Positions 1 through 8,540 of a stretch of 12,741 nucleotides of DNA are shown piece after piece. Position 1 is the stretch's first letter. Each line of letters starts with the position of its first letter. A program made the position numbers and the translations under genes. Below the pieces are notes generated by a model. It worked only from the letters and a program-made list of their open reading frames with translations, searched no databases and had not been told where the DNA came from. This stretch comes from an uncultured Eubacterium sp. (GTDB lineage Bacteria; Bacillota_A; Clostridia; Lachnospirales; Lachnospiraceae), in contig CAOXUF010000036.1 in assembly GCA_948560485.1 (NCBI GenBank), forward strand, positions 1-12,741, read 5' to 3'.

Positions 1-1143
1 TTGGTATTAGGTTCGGCAACACCTTCTATAGAGTCTTATTATCGGGCAAAAAACGGAGTTTACGGTTTACATGAATTAAATTACAGAGAAAAGGGAAAAC
101 TTCCGGAGGTATCGATTGTAGATTTGCGGGAAGAACTAAAAAAAGATAACAGATCAATTTTCAGCGAAAAGCTTCAAGAATTGATTCAGGATAGATTAGA
201 TAAAAAACAGCAGACAATGTTGTTTATTAATAGAAGAGGGTATGCAGGGTTTGTGTCCTGCAGGGATTGCGGAGAGGCAATCAAATGTCCTCACTGTGAT
301 GTTACTTTGAAATTACATAGAAACAAAAAAATGATATGTCATTACTGTGGACATACAGAGGAACTTCCGAAATTGTGCCCACAATGCGGTTCAAAATATC
401 TGGGCGGCTTTGGAATTGGAACACAACAGATAGAAACAGCAGCAAAAAAGATGTTTCCTAAGGCGCGGGTTCTTCGAATGGATGCCGATACGACATCAAA
501 AAAAGGCGGGCATGAGGAAATACTGTCAGCATTTGCTAATAGGGAAGCGGATATTTTAGTCGGGACGCAGATGATTGTAAAAGGTCATGATTTCCCGGGG
601 GTTACTCTGGTAGGAGTTATCGCAGCAGATATGTCCCTTTATGCATCAGACTATAGTGCAACGGAAACTACGTTTCAGTTACTATGCCAGGCAGCAGGAA
701 GAGCAGGAAGAAGTGAACTTCCGGGACATGTGGTGATTCAGACATACACACCAGATAATTACAGTATTGAGACTGCCAGTCATCAGGATTATAAGGCGTT
801 TTATGAGGAGGAAATGGCATATAGAAAATTGATGCAGTATCCTCCGGCATCGAATATGGTGTCCGTTTTGCTGCAAAGTAGGGAGCAGAAAGAGTTGATT
901 CAAAAGACAGAAGAGTTCGCAGGGATTATAAAGCAATATAGAGACAAATACTTTAAAGAGTTATTTGTGATAGGTCCGGCAGAACCACCGGTAGCAAAAA
1001 TTAATGATACTTATCGAAGAATTATCTATTTAAAAAGTAATGACAGAATAAAAATGATAAAGTTAAAAAATTATTTAGAAGATGTAATAAATTGTTCACA
1101 AAAATTCAATAAGATTAGTGTACAATTCGACTTTAAAGCATAG
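1..1143 (+). CDS. priA: Primosomal protein N' (PriA helicase), 3' portion, 5' truncated by window edge
   Basis: PriA is the superfamily 2 3'-to-5' DNA helicase that reloads the replisome at collapsed forks. The visible 380 residues start in helicase motif III (LGSATPS, residues 3-9), so the DNA-binding N-terminus, Walker A and DEAH-type box lie upstream of the window. The TTG at position 1 is almost certainly an internal Leu codon, not a start. The two-zinc insertion is intact, with eight cysteines at 87, 90, 96, 99, 113, 116, 126 and 129 as four CxxC pairs. It is followed by motif V (VGTQMIVKGHDFP, 187-199) and motif VI (QAAGRAGR, 230-237). PriA proteins are usually about 730-800 aa, so roughly half is present. 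It ends 14 nt before def, the usual order in Firmicutes. Function is certain from motifs; the 5' end is not visible. Confidence 0.97.
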   Translation: MVLGSATPSIESYYRAKNGVYGLHELNYREKGKLPEVSIVDLREELKKDNRSIFSEKLQELIQDRLDKKQQTMLFINRRGYAGFVSCRDCGEAIKCPHCDVTLKLHRNKKMICHYCGHTEELPKLCPQCGSKYLGGFGIGTQQIETAAKKMFPKARVLRMDADTTSKKGGHEEILSAFANREADILVGTQMIVKGHDFPGVTLVGVIAADMSLYASDYSATETTFQLLCQAAGRAGRSELPGHVVIQTYTPDNYSIETASHQDYKAFYEEEMAYRKLMQYPPASNMVSVLLQSREQKELIQKTEEFAGIIKQYRDKYFKELFVIGPAEPPVAKINDTYRRIIYLKSNDRIKMIKLKNYLEDVINCSQKFNKISVQFDFKA

Positions 1144-1157
1144 TAAAGGAGAGCATT

Positions 1158-1652
1158 ATGGCAACTAGAAATGTAAGAGAATTAGGCGAGGAATGTCTTA
1201 GAAAGGTCTGCAAGCCGGTAAAAGACGTAAATTTAAGAACAAAAATTTTAATTGGAGATATGTTTGATACGATGTATGAAGCAAACGGTGTAGGACTTGC
1301 AGCACCACAGGTAGGAATTTTAAAGAGGATATTTGTTGTGGACTGTGGTGATGAGGAAGGAAACAGTGTTCCTTATGTATTTATTAATCCGGAAATTATT
1401 GATAGAGACGGAAGTCAGACGGATTATGAAGGATGCTTGAGTGTACCGGGAAAATCAGGAAAAGTTACCCGTGCAAACTGGGTAAAGGTTAAGGCATTCA
1501 ACGAAAAAATGGAAGAGTTTGAAATGGAAGCAGAAGGACTTCTTGCCAGATGCATTTTACATGAAAACGATCATTTAGATGGAATTGTATATGTGGATAA
1601 GGTAGAAGGAAAACTATATAACAACGAAGAACTGTATGGAGAAGAGCAGTAA
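1158..1652 (+). CDS. def: Peptide deformylase
   Basis: This metalloenzyme removes the formyl group from the N-terminal Met of nascent proteins at the ribosome exit. It reverses the modification made by the product of the next gene, fmt, so the two form a functional pair. All three family motifs are present: GVGLAAPQ (44-51), EGCLS (91-95, with metal ligand Cys93) and HENDH (135-139, with ligands His135 and His139 and catalytic Glu136). The length of 164 aa is normal for the compact bacterial enzyme. The start is supported by AAAGGAGA at 1144-1151, six bases upstream of ATG. There is no signal peptide, so it is cytoplasmic. The Leu just before the HExxH motif (ILHENDH), where many homologues have Gln, is a minor variation. 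Confidence 0.98.
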   Translation: MATRNVRELGEECLRKVCKPVKDVNLRTKILIGDMFDTMYEANGVGLAAPQVGILKRIFVVDCGDEEGNSVPYVFINPEIIDRDGSQTDYEGCLSVPGKSGKVTRANWVKVKAFNEKMEEFEMEAEGLLARCILHENDHLDGIVYVDKVEGKLYNNEELYGEEQ

Positions 1653-1672
1653 CATTTTGTTGGAGGTAATAG

Positions 1673-2596
1673 ATGAGGGTTGTGTTTATGGGAACGCCGG
1701 ATTTTTCAGTTCCGGCATTAGAAAAAATTGCAGAAAAACATGAGGTTACAGGTGTTGTAACACAGCAGGACAGACCAAAAGGAAGAGGTCATAAGATGCA
1801 GTTCACACCGGTCAAAGAAAAGGCAATTGAACTCGGCATACCGGTTTTTCAGCCGGAAAAGGTAAAAAATCCTGGATTTGTGGATATACTAAGAGAGATG
1901 AATCCGGATGTGATTGTGGTAATTGCTTTTGGACAGATTCTTTCGAAAGAAATATTAGATTTACCAAAGCATGGCTGTATTAACGTTCATGCATCGTTAC
2001 TTCCAAAATACAGAGGTGCTGCACCAATACAGTGGGCAGTTATTGATGGAGAAGAACACAGTGGTGTGACTACTATGTATATGGCAGAAGGCTTAGATAC
2101 CGGAGATATGATTGATAAAAAAATCATAAAATTAGATGAGAAAGAGACCGGCGGCAGTCTGTTTGACAAACTTTCATTCGAGGGTGGAGCGTTGATTTTA
2201 GAGACGCTTGAAAAGTTAGAAAATAACACAGTGAAGCGGATTCCACAGAATGATGATGAATCTACTTATGCAGGAAAGATTACAAAAGAATTAGGACAAA
2301 TTGATTTTTATAAATCTGCCACAGAGATTGAAAGATTAATCAGAGGTTTGAATCCATGGCCAAGCGCATATACACATCTGGACGGAAAAGTATTGAAAAT
2401 ATGGGCTGCAGATGTGCTTGAGCAAGAAGTAAAAGAAGAGCCGGGAACGATTTGTAAAAATAATAAATCCTTAAGAGCAGCAACTGGGAAGGGTTATCTG
2501 GACATTAAAGAACTGCAACTAGAAGGTAAGAAGAGAATGGATGTTGTATCATTTCTGAATGGATATCAGATAGATGCAGTGAAATTTGGAGAGTAA
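1673..2596 (+). CDS. fmt: Methionyl-tRNA formyltransferase
   Basis: Fmt transfers a formyl group from 10-formyltetrahydrofolate to Met-tRNA(fMet) to make the bacterial initiator tRNA. The N-terminal formyltransferase fold starts MRVVFMGTPDFSVPAL. The catalytic triad is visible as Asn104 and His106 in NVHASLLP and Asp142 in GLDTGD. The folate-site signature SLLPKYRGAAPIQWA follows at 108-122. Residues about 205-300 form the C-terminal tRNA-binding OB-like domain. The length of 307 aa is typical (about 310). GGAGG at 1662-1666 lies six bases before the ATG, and the gap to def is 20 nt. Together with def it forms the standard def-fmt formylation/deformylation operon. Confidence 0.98.
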   Translation: MRVVFMGTPDFSVPALEKIAEKHEVTGVVTQQDRPKGRGHKMQFTPVKEKAIELGIPVFQPEKVKNPGFVDILREMNPDVIVVIAFGQILSKEILDLPKHGCINVHASLLPKYRGAAPIQWAVIDGEEHSGVTTMYMAEGLDTGDMIDKKIIKLDEKETGGSLFDKLSFEGGALILETLEKLENNTVKRIPQNDDESTYAGKITKELGQIDFYKSATEIERLIRGLNPWPSAYTHLDGKVLKIWAADVLEQEVKEEPGTICKNNKSLRAATGKGYLDIKELQLEGKKRMDVVSFLNGYQIDAVKFGE

Positions 2597-2607
2597 AGGA
2601 GGCATTT

Positions 2608-3315
2608 ATGCTATACGGTTTTTATTTTGATCCAACATATATATTGGTGATTATTGGTGTTGTGTTATGCTTGATGGCGTCAGCACGTGTGAATTCTACT
2701 TTTCGGAAATATTCCAAAGTACCAAGTAATTCAGGAATGACAGGAGCGCAGGCAGCACAGAGAATATTAGAGTCCCAGGGGATTTATGATGTCACGATTC
2801 AGCATGTTGCTGGAGAGTTGACAGATAATTATAATCCAAAAACAAAAGTTCTGAGTTTATCAGATTCCACATATGGCAGTACGAGTGTGGCAGCTATTGG
2901 TGTGGCAGCACATGAGTGTGGTCATGCTATGCAGCACCACAGAGGATATACACCGATAGCAGTCAGAAATGCATTGGTTCCATTTGCAAACTGGGGTTCC
3001 AGATTGTCATGGCTCTTAATTATAATTGGAATATTATTTTATGGACAGGGAACAGGACAGACAATTATTTATATTGGAATATTTGCATTTTCTCTGGCAG
3101 TATTGTTTCAGATTGTTACATTACCGGTAGAATTTAATGCTTCAAACAGAGCAGTTAAAGTATTGGAGAATACAGGTATTTTTGGCAGCACGGAATTACA
3201 ATACACAAAAAAAGTTTTAGGTGCTGCAGCTCTTACTTATGTGGCAGCAGCAGCCTCATCCATATTGCAGCTGCTTCGATTGGTGATATTGTTTGGAGGC
3301 AGGGATAATGACTAG
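2608..3315 (+). CDS. YugP-like integral membrane zinc metallopeptidase (Zn_peptidase_2 family)
   Basis: This is a predicted membrane-embedded zinc protease of the family typified by B. subtilis YugP; its substrate is unknown to me. The HExxH zinc motif is HECGH at 102-106, preceded by the conserved-looking GVAAHE. A Glu in the PVEFNASNRA segment (Glu175) is a plausible third ligand, by inference. Hydrophobic stretches suggest an N-terminal helix (about 10-25), a central pair (about 133-147 and 152-172) and a C-terminal helix (about 204-229). AAGGAGG at 2596-2602 supports the ATG. The last 8 nt overlap rsmB, so translation of the two is probably coupled. It sits between fmt and rsmB, so a role in processing membrane or exported proteins is imaginable, but nothing in the sequence fixes it. 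Confidence 0.9.
   Translation: MLYGFYFDPTYILVIIGVVLCLMASARVNSTFRKYSKVPSNSGMTGAQAAQRILESQGIYDVTIQHVAGELTDNYNPKTKVLSLSDSTYGSTSVAAIGVAAHECGHAMQHHRGYTPIAVRNALVPFANWGSRLSWLLIIIGILFYGQGTGQTIIYIGIFAFSLAVLFQIVTLPVEFNASNRAVKVLENTGIFGSTELQYTKKVLGAAALTYVAAAASSILQLLRLVILFGGRDND
3295..3299 (+). promoter_or_regulatory. Ribosome binding site that fixes the rsmB start
   Basis: GGAGG lies inside the end of the upstream peptidase gene, eight bases before ATG 3308. A longer reading from TTG 3293 would overlap this site and has no SD of its own, so the ATG is the real start. Confidence 0.85.
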
Positions 3316-4654
3316 TGTAAAGCCACAGGTCAATTTGAGAAATATTGTTCTTTCTATGCTCATAGAAGTAGAAGATGGTAAAAAAAGCCATCTCGTATTA
3401 AAAAACTATCTGGACAATTATAGGTTTCTGGATAAGCAGCAGAGAGCTTTTATTTCAGTACTTTTTAGAGGAAGCATTGAGAGAAAAATTGAGTTAGAGT
3501 ATATTCTTAATCAATTTTCAAAAACACCGACAGCAAAGATGAAAAAAGTGATAAAATGGATATTGGTTTTGTCGGCTTATCAATTAAAATATATGGATTC
3601 TGTACCGGTATCGGCAGTTTGTAATGAAGCAGTGAAACTGACAAATAAGCGAAAGATGTCGGGGCTGAAAGGTTTCGTCAATGGTGTGTTAAGAAATATT
3701 ACAAGAAATATTGACAATATTCATTATCCAGATGATTCATTAGATTGCATATCCGTAAAGTATTCGATACCAAAATGGATTGTGGAGATGTGGGAAGAGC
3801 AGTATGGAGAAGAGCGTACAGTAAAAATGCTTGAGAGTCTGTATTCCCCGCATTCTGTTACAGTAAGATGCAATACCAGTAAGGCAGATGCAGCAGATAT
3901 TATTAAGAATTTAAAATATCACGGCGTTGAAGTAAAACAGTCTGAATTGTATAAAAATGCTTTATATATAAAGGGATTTGACAGCTTGGAAAATTTAGAT
4001 GCATTTCAGGCAGGACTGATTACTGTTCAGGATGAGAGTTCCATGATGGTAGGATTAGCCAGTGGGGTAAAAAATAATAATTATGTCATTGATGTATGTG
4101 CTGCACCCGGAGGAAAAAGTTTACATATTTCTGACTTGATGAATGGTACAGGCTGTGTTGAGGCGAGAGATTTAACAGAATATAAGGTTGGTCTGATTCA
4201 GGAAAATATTAAGAGAATTGGTATCAAAAATATTAAAATAAAAGTAATGGATGCTTCTGTTCTGGATGAAGACTCTATCGAAAGAGCGGATATTGTCATC
4301 GCAGATCTGCCTTGTTCCGGTTTAGGGGTTATAGGAAAGAAAAGTGATATAAAATATAATGTTACAAAGGAACAGATTGACCAATTAGTTCTTTTGCAGA
4401 GAAGCATATTGCGTGTGGTCGGCAGATATGTAAAGCCTGGCGGAACATTAGTGTTTAGTACATGTACAGTAAATAAATTTGAGAATGATGATAATGTAAG
4501 ATGGATAGAAGAAAATTTACCATTTCGTCTGAAAGATTTTGGCGATGAGGTTCCAAAACAGCTGCAATCTAAAAAAGGATGTTTGCAGATTTTTACAGGT
4601 GATTATGGAATGGATGGATTTTTTATTTCTACTTTTGAAAAAATAAAAGGATAA
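3308..4654 (+). CDS. rsmB: 16S rRNA (cytosine-967-C5)-methyltransferase
   Basis: RsmB (Sun/Fmu, YloM in Bacillus) uses SAM to methylate C967 of 16S rRNA. From ATG 3308 the protein has 448 aa, the usual length. Residues about 1-150 are the helical NusB-like RNA-binding domain. The SAM-binding motif I is DVCAAPGGKS (262-271). Motif IV is DLPCSGLG (333-340), with Cys336 for product release. Motif VI is FSTCTVNKFEN, with Cys386 as the nucleophile that attacks the cytosine. I chose ATG 3308 over the longer TTG 3293 frame because GGAGG at 3295-3299 is ideally spaced for the ATG. The first 8 nt overlap the peptidase stop. The gap to rlmN is 3 nt, so two rRNA-modification genes are adjacent and probably co-translated. 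Confidence 0.97.
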   Translation: MTSVKPQVNLRNIVLSMLIEVEDGKKSHLVLKNYLDNYRFLDKQQRAFISVLFRGSIERKIELEYILNQFSKTPTAKMKKVIKWILVLSAYQLKYMDSVPVSAVCNEAVKLTNKRKMSGLKGFVNGVLRNITRNIDNIHYPDDSLDCISVKYSIPKWIVEMWEEQYGEERTVKMLESLYSPHSVTVRCNTSKADAADIIKNLKYHGVEVKQSELYKNALYIKGFDSLENLDAFQAGLITVQDESSMMVGLASGVKNNNYVIDVCAAPGGKSLHISDLMNGTGCVEARDLTEYKVGLIQENIKRIGIKNIKIKVMDASVLDEDSIERADIVIADLPCSGLGVIGKKSDIKYNVTKEQIDQLVLLQRSILRVVGRYVKPGGTLVFSTCTVNKFENDDNVRWIEENLPFRLKDFGDEVPKQLQSKKGCLQIFTGDYGMDGFFISTFEKIKG

Positions 4655-4657
4655 CGT

Positions 4658-5716
4658 ATGAGCGAAAAACAGGATATTAAATCGTACAATTTAATAGAGT
4701 TAAAAGAACAGATGGATTCTTTGGGAGAAAAGGGGTTTCGTGCTAAGCAGATATACCAGTGGTTACATAAGGAGAAGGTGACATCCTTTGAAGAAATGAC
4801 AAATCTGTCCAAATCCTTGAGAACAAAGCTGAAAGAAATATATGAAATCCGAAGTGTGAGACCGGTGGATGTATTAATATCCAAAGTAGATGGAACAAGA
4901 AAATATTTGTTTGAAATCAAGGGTGGTTCTATCATCGAGAGTGTTTTAATGCGCTATCATCATGGAAATTCTGTCTGCATTTCTACGCAGTCGGGCTGTA
5001 GAATGGGGTGCAGGTTTTGTGCATCTACATTAAATGGTCTGGAAAGGAATCTTACTGCATCAGAGTTGCTTTCCCAGATATATGCGATAGAGCAGGATAT
5101 TGGGGAAAAAGTTTCTAACGTTGTGTTGATGGGGAGTGGAGAGCCTTTAGATAACTTTGACAATGTTGTAAAATTTATTCAAATGATTTCCGATGAAAAC
5201 GGAGCGAATTTAAGTCAAAGAAATATTACCTTGTCTACTTGTGGGATTGTTCCTAAAATAAAGGAACTGGCAGAAAAACATTTTCAAATCACATTGGCAT
5301 TATCGTTACATGCCTCGGATAACGAGACAAGAAAGAGCCTGATGCCGATAGCATACAAGTACTCTATTGATGAGATTTTAAATGCCTGCAGGGAATATTT
5401 TGGGGAAACAGGAAGAAGAATTACATTTGAATACAGCCTTGTGGCAGGGCAGAATGATTCTGTGGAGGAAGCGGAATGTCTGGCAGATTTGGTCAGAGGA
5501 ATTAACTGCCACGTAAATTTGATTCCGGTAAATCCCATAAAAGAAAGAAATTTTACGCAGTCTGATAAAAAAGCAGTAGAGCAGTTTAAATCAAGACTTG
5601 AAAAAAACAAGATTAATGCTACTATAAGAAGAGAGATGGGCAGAGATATTAATGGAGCCTGTGGACAGCTTAGAAATGAAGCCATGAAAGGAAGAAAGGA
5701 GGAGACAGATGTCTAA
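4658..5716 (+). CDS. rlmN: Dual-specificity 23S rRNA/tRNA adenine-C2 methyltransferase (radical SAM)
   Basis: RlmN makes m2A2503 in 23S rRNA and m2A37 in some tRNAs by radical SAM chemistry. The 4Fe-4S cluster motif CRMGCRFC gives Cys114, Cys118 and Cys121. The two mechanistic cysteines are also visible: Cys107 (seven residues before the cluster, like Cys118 in E. coli) and Cys335 in INGACGQL (the methyl-carrying Cys355 equivalent). VLMGSGEPLDN (157-167) is the conserved SAM-binding stretch, and an N-terminal helical RNA-binding region covers about 10-65. The length of 352 aa is normal. The SD is a modest AAAGG at 4646-4650, so initiation probably depends partly on ribosomes terminating at rsmB 3 nt upstream. 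The stop overlaps prpC by 8 nt. It is the YloN position of the Bacillus cluster. Confidence 0.98.
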   Translation: MSEKQDIKSYNLIELKEQMDSLGEKGFRAKQIYQWLHKEKVTSFEEMTNLSKSLRTKLKEIYEIRSVRPVDVLISKVDGTRKYLFEIKGGSIIESVLMRYHHGNSVCISTQSGCRMGCRFCASTLNGLERNLTASELLSQIYAIEQDIGEKVSNVVLMGSGEPLDNFDNVVKFIQMISDENGANLSQRNITLSTCGIVPKIKELAEKHFQITLALSLHASDNETRKSLMPIAYKYSIDEILNACREYFGETGRRITFEYSLVAGQNDSVEEAECLADLVRGINCHVNLIPVNPIKERNFTQSDKKAVEQFKSRLEKNKINATIRREMGRDINGACGQLRNEAMKGRKEETDV

Positions 5717-6464
5717 ACAGATGATAAACGCTTTTGGCAAAACAGATGTAGGACTTATGAGAACAATAAATCAGGATAGCATCTTTATGTCGGCAGAGCC
5801 GATAGGTAAACTTCCGAACCTTTTTATTGTGGCTGACGGTATGGGAGGTCATAAGGCAGGGGATGTGGCATCAAGAGTAGCTATTGAAAAATTTGTGAAG
5901 TATGCATGTGCTACCCATATGTCGGATCCTGCAAATATATTAGATGCCGGAATTATTTCCATAAATAAAGAAATTTATGATATGGCAATATCCAATAAGG
6001 ATTACAGTGGAATGGGTACTACTTTTGTTGCATGTACAATTGTAGATAACCACATTTATATCGCAAATGTGGGGGACAGCAGATTATATCTGATTGGAAG
6101 AGAAATCAGACAGATTACCAGAGATCATTCTTTAGTGGAGGATATGGTCAGAATGGGAATGCTGGACAAGGAAGAGGCAAAAACTCATTATAAGAAAAAC
6201 GTTATTACAAAGGCAATCGGAGTAGCTGAAGACAGAACAGCCACACCGGATATTTTTGAGATAGAAATTTCGCAAGGGGAAAAATTGCTGTTATGCTCAG
6301 ATGGACTTACCAATATGGTAGATGATTATGAAATTAAAAGAACAGTTCATAAAAACGAAAGAATCGAAGATGCCGTGCGAGCACTTATAGACCAGGCAAA
6401 TGAAAATGGCGGAAAGGATAATATATCAGCAATTCTAATTCAACCTGAAATAAGCGAGGAGTAA
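5709..6464 (+). CDS. prpC: PP2C-family serine/threonine protein phosphatase
   Basis: This metal-dependent (PPM) phosphatase reverses phosphorylation by the kinase encoded next, forming the PrpC/PrkC pair (Stp/Stk). The PP2C motifs occur in order: Arg18 with NQD (21-23), VADGMGGHKAG (41-51) with metal-binding Asp43 and Gly44, GTT (103-105), NVGDSR (120-125), CSDGLTN (196-202) with metal-binding Asp198, and GGKDNIS (234-240) with Asp237. There is no signal peptide or membrane helix, so it is a cytoplasmic enzyme acting on the kinase's intracellular domain and its targets. The length of 251 aa matches the family. AAGGAGGAG at 5697-5703 lies inside the end of rlmN, with an 8-nt gene overlap. The gap to prkC is 3 nt, which would keep phosphatase and kinase in fixed proportion. 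Confidence 0.98.
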   Translation: MSKQMINAFGKTDVGLMRTINQDSIFMSAEPIGKLPNLFIVADGMGGHKAGDVASRVAIEKFVKYACATHMSDPANILDAGIISINKEIYDMAISNKDYSGMGTTFVACTIVDNHIYIANVGDSRLYLIGREIRQITRDHSLVEDMVRMGMLDKEEAKTHYKKNVITKAIGVAEDRTATPDIFEIEISQGEKLLLCSDGLTNMVDDYEIKRTVHKNERIEDAVRALIDQANENGGKDNISAILIQPEISEE

Positions 6465-6467
6465 ACT

Positions 6468-8483
6468 ATGTTAGCAAAAGGGAATTTTATTAATAATCGT
6501 TATGAAATCATAAGCAGAGTCGGTGCCGGAGGAATGTCAGATGTTTATAAGGCAAAAGACCATAAATTAAACAGAAATGTTGCCATGAAAGTATTGAAAC
6601 AGGAATATAGTAAAGATAAGAATTTTGTTTCGAAATTTCGTGTAGAGGCACAATCTGCGGCAAGTCTGATACATCCTAATATTGTAAATGTGTATGATGT
6701 AGGAGAAGACGATGGATTGTATTACATAGTAATGGAATTAATCGAGGGAATTACATTAAAGCATTATATTGAAAAGAAGGGAAAATTTACTTATCGGGAA
6801 ACGATCAGTATTGCGGTACAGATTGCGAATGGTATTGAGTGTGCCCATAATAATCAGATTGTACACCGTGATATTAAGCCGCAGAATATTATGATTTCCA
6901 GAGAGGGAAAAGTTAAAGTTACTGATTTCGGTATTGCCAGAGCGGCTTCAGCAAATACAATTAACGGAAATGCTATGGGTTCGGTTCATTATATTTCACC
7001 GGAACAGGCTGGTGGAAAATATGTTGACGAGAAAAGTGATATTTATTCTTTAGGTATTACGATGTTTGAAATGCTCACAGGTACAGTTCCTTTTGATGGA
7101 GAATCTACAGTAACTATTGCCTTGAAACATATTCAGAGTAATGTTCCGAATGTAAAAGATTTTACAAGGGATGTTCCTGTCAGTTTAGAAAAGATAGTTT
7201 TAAAATGTACACAGAATAAAGTAGAAAAGAGATATCCTAAGATTTCACTTTTGATTGCTGATTTAAAAAGAGCTTTGTCAGAGCCGGATGTGGATTTTGT
7301 ACAATTAGATACATCAGATACCGGTGGTTCTACGATAATGATAACAGATGATGAAATCAATCAGATTCGTAAAGAATCAGGCAGGGAACGTGATAAAATA
7401 GATTTTGAGTCAGAGGAACAGGATGATATTGACACATTAAGTCCTAAAATGGATCGAATGGTAACGATTGGCGGAGTAATTGTTGGTATTGTTGCATTAG
7501 TTATAGCAGCAGTGGTTTTAACATGGGTTTTAAGTGATAATAAAATCCGGCTGCCAAGGAGTGTAGAACAAGGGGAACTGGATACAGTTGATCCAAGTAA
7601 AACAGTTGTTCCAAATGTTGTTGGAAGAACTTCTGATGAGGCAGAGATTATGCTCAATGACAGGCATTTGGGATTTGAATATGATTCTAATTATGTGAAT
7701 AGTGACATTTATCCGAATGATACGATTGTCAGTCAGTCAATTGAGCCGGATGAAATTGTAGACAGAAATAAAACGGTAAAACTGGTTGTTAGTAAGGGAC
7801 CAAAGAAAATAACAGTTCCATCAGGAATTATTGGTTCGGAATTAGATGATGTTATAGAAACATTAGATAAAATCGGTGTAAAAACTGAGATAACCTATGA
7901 ATATAGTGAAAAAAATGTAGGAGTTGTTATTTCAAGTTCTCCGGCAGAAAGAGCATCTATTTCCAGAACGGATGTGATTCATCTGAAAGTCAGCAGAGGA
8001 AAAGATAAAACCGGAGAAAAGGTAAATACTGTCCCTAATGTTGAAAATTATAAACAGGCGAAAGCTCAGGAAAAAATCTCAGCGTCAGGCTTTAGTGTGG
8101 GAAAAGTCAGAGAAGTTTATAGTGAAGATGTAGAAAAGGGAACGGTCATCAGACAGTTGATTAAGGGAGGAAGTGTAGCTCCTGTTGGTGCATCAATTGG
8201 TATTGTTGTCAGTAAGGGACCGGAAGGTGGAGAAGAGTATAAAGGAACATATACATTCTCTATGGAAAGTCTGCTGGATTCTGATGGAAACCCTATTACA
8301 GAGGGTGTTGTATCTGTAGCGTTGAATGATGTGTTACAAAAGGTTGATCCGCGATATGCTGATGTTTCAATGTGGCCGGGAGATTATAAAATGAATCTTG
8401 TAGGTGATAAGGAAGGAAAAGCAACGATAGAGTTATTTGTAGACGGAAAAAGTGTTATTAAAGATACTGTCAAATTAAAATAG
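6468..8483 (+). CDS. prkC: PASTA-domain serine/threonine protein kinase (PrkC/Stk type)
   Basis: This membrane kinase senses cell-wall muropeptides or lipid II through its outer domains and phosphorylates cytoplasmic targets. The kinase domain (about 12-270) has the Gly loop GAGGMSDVY (19-27), Lys41, Glu60, HRDIKPQN (133-140) with catalytic Asp135, DFG (153-155) and SPEQ (177-180). Then come an acidic juxtamembrane stretch (about 290-330), one membrane helix (about 332-354) and three PASTA repeats (about 378-444, 447-511 and 521-585). A Ser/Thr- and Gly-containing C-terminal beta-rich segment (about 590-671) is not PASTA and I do not recognise it. The activation loop (158-177) has only one Thr (Thr164), plus Ser161, Ser172 and Ser177, fewer than B. 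subtilis PrkC. GAGGAG at 6456-6461 is the SD. The adjacent prpC supports the assignment. Confidence 0.97.
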   Translation: MLAKGNFINNRYEIISRVGAGGMSDVYKAKDHKLNRNVAMKVLKQEYSKDKNFVSKFRVEAQSAASLIHPNIVNVYDVGEDDGLYYIVMELIEGITLKHYIEKKGKFTYRETISIAVQIANGIECAHNNQIVHRDIKPQNIMISREGKVKVTDFGIARAASANTINGNAMGSVHYISPEQAGGKYVDEKSDIYSLGITMFEMLTGTVPFDGESTVTIALKHIQSNVPNVKDFTRDVPVSLEKIVLKCTQNKVEKRYPKISLLIADLKRALSEPDVDFVQLDTSDTGGSTIMITDDEINQIRKESGRERDKIDFESEEQDDIDTLSPKMDRMVTIGGVIVGIVALVIAAVVLTWVLSDNKIRLPRSVEQGELDTVDPSKTVVPNVVGRTSDEAEIMLNDRHLGFEYDSNYVNSDIYPNDTIVSQSIEPDEIVDRNKTVKLVVSKGPKKITVPSGIIGSELDDVIETLDKIGVKTEITYEYSEKNVGVVISSSPAERASISRTDVIHLKVSRGKDKTGEKVNTVPNVENYKQAKAQEKISASGFSVGKVREVYSEDVEKGTVIRQLIKGGSVAPVGASIGIVVSKGPEGGEEYKGTYTFSMESLLDSDGNPITEGVVSVALNDVLQKVDPRYADVSMWPGDYKMNLVGDKEGKATIELFVDGKSVIKDTVKLK

Positions 8484-8487
8484 TAAG

Positions 8488-8512
8488 AGCCCACCCGAGA
8501 GGGTGGACTTTT
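8488..8512 (+). terminator. GAGA-loop hairpin between prkC and rsgA, weak terminator or attenuator
   Basis: Immediately after the prkC stop, CCACCC (8491-8496) pairs with GGGTGG (8501-8506) around a GAGA tetraloop of the GNRA type. After one C/A mismatch, AG/CT extends the stem at the base. Only four T residues follow (8509-8512). The stem is GC-rich but the T tract is short, so partial termination with read-through into rsgA-rpe is the likeliest role. Confidence 0.65.
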
Positions 8513-8540
8513 ATGAATATAAGTATACCAGATACAGGTC

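Noticed and set aside
1..3. TTG at the first base as a start codon for priA
   Set aside because: The frame is open to the window edge and the protein begins in helicase motif III, so this is an internal codon.
3293..3307. Longer rsmB reading from TTG 3293 (adds MEAGI)
   Set aside because: The added codons contain the GGAGG ribosome binding site that serves ATG 3308, and no SD precedes the TTG.
5284..5685. 133-codon open frame on the - strand opposite rlmN, and similar antisense frames opposite priA, fmt, prkC and rpe
   Set aside because: They lie wholly within strongly conserved + strand genes, lack SD sites and resemble no protein family; they are shadows.
7788..8223. Near-repeat GTTGTTAGTAAGGGACC / GTTGTCAGTAAGGGACC within prkC
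   Set aside because: It encodes the shared VVSKGP end of PASTA repeats, so it is a protein-domain repeat and not a mobile or regulatory element.
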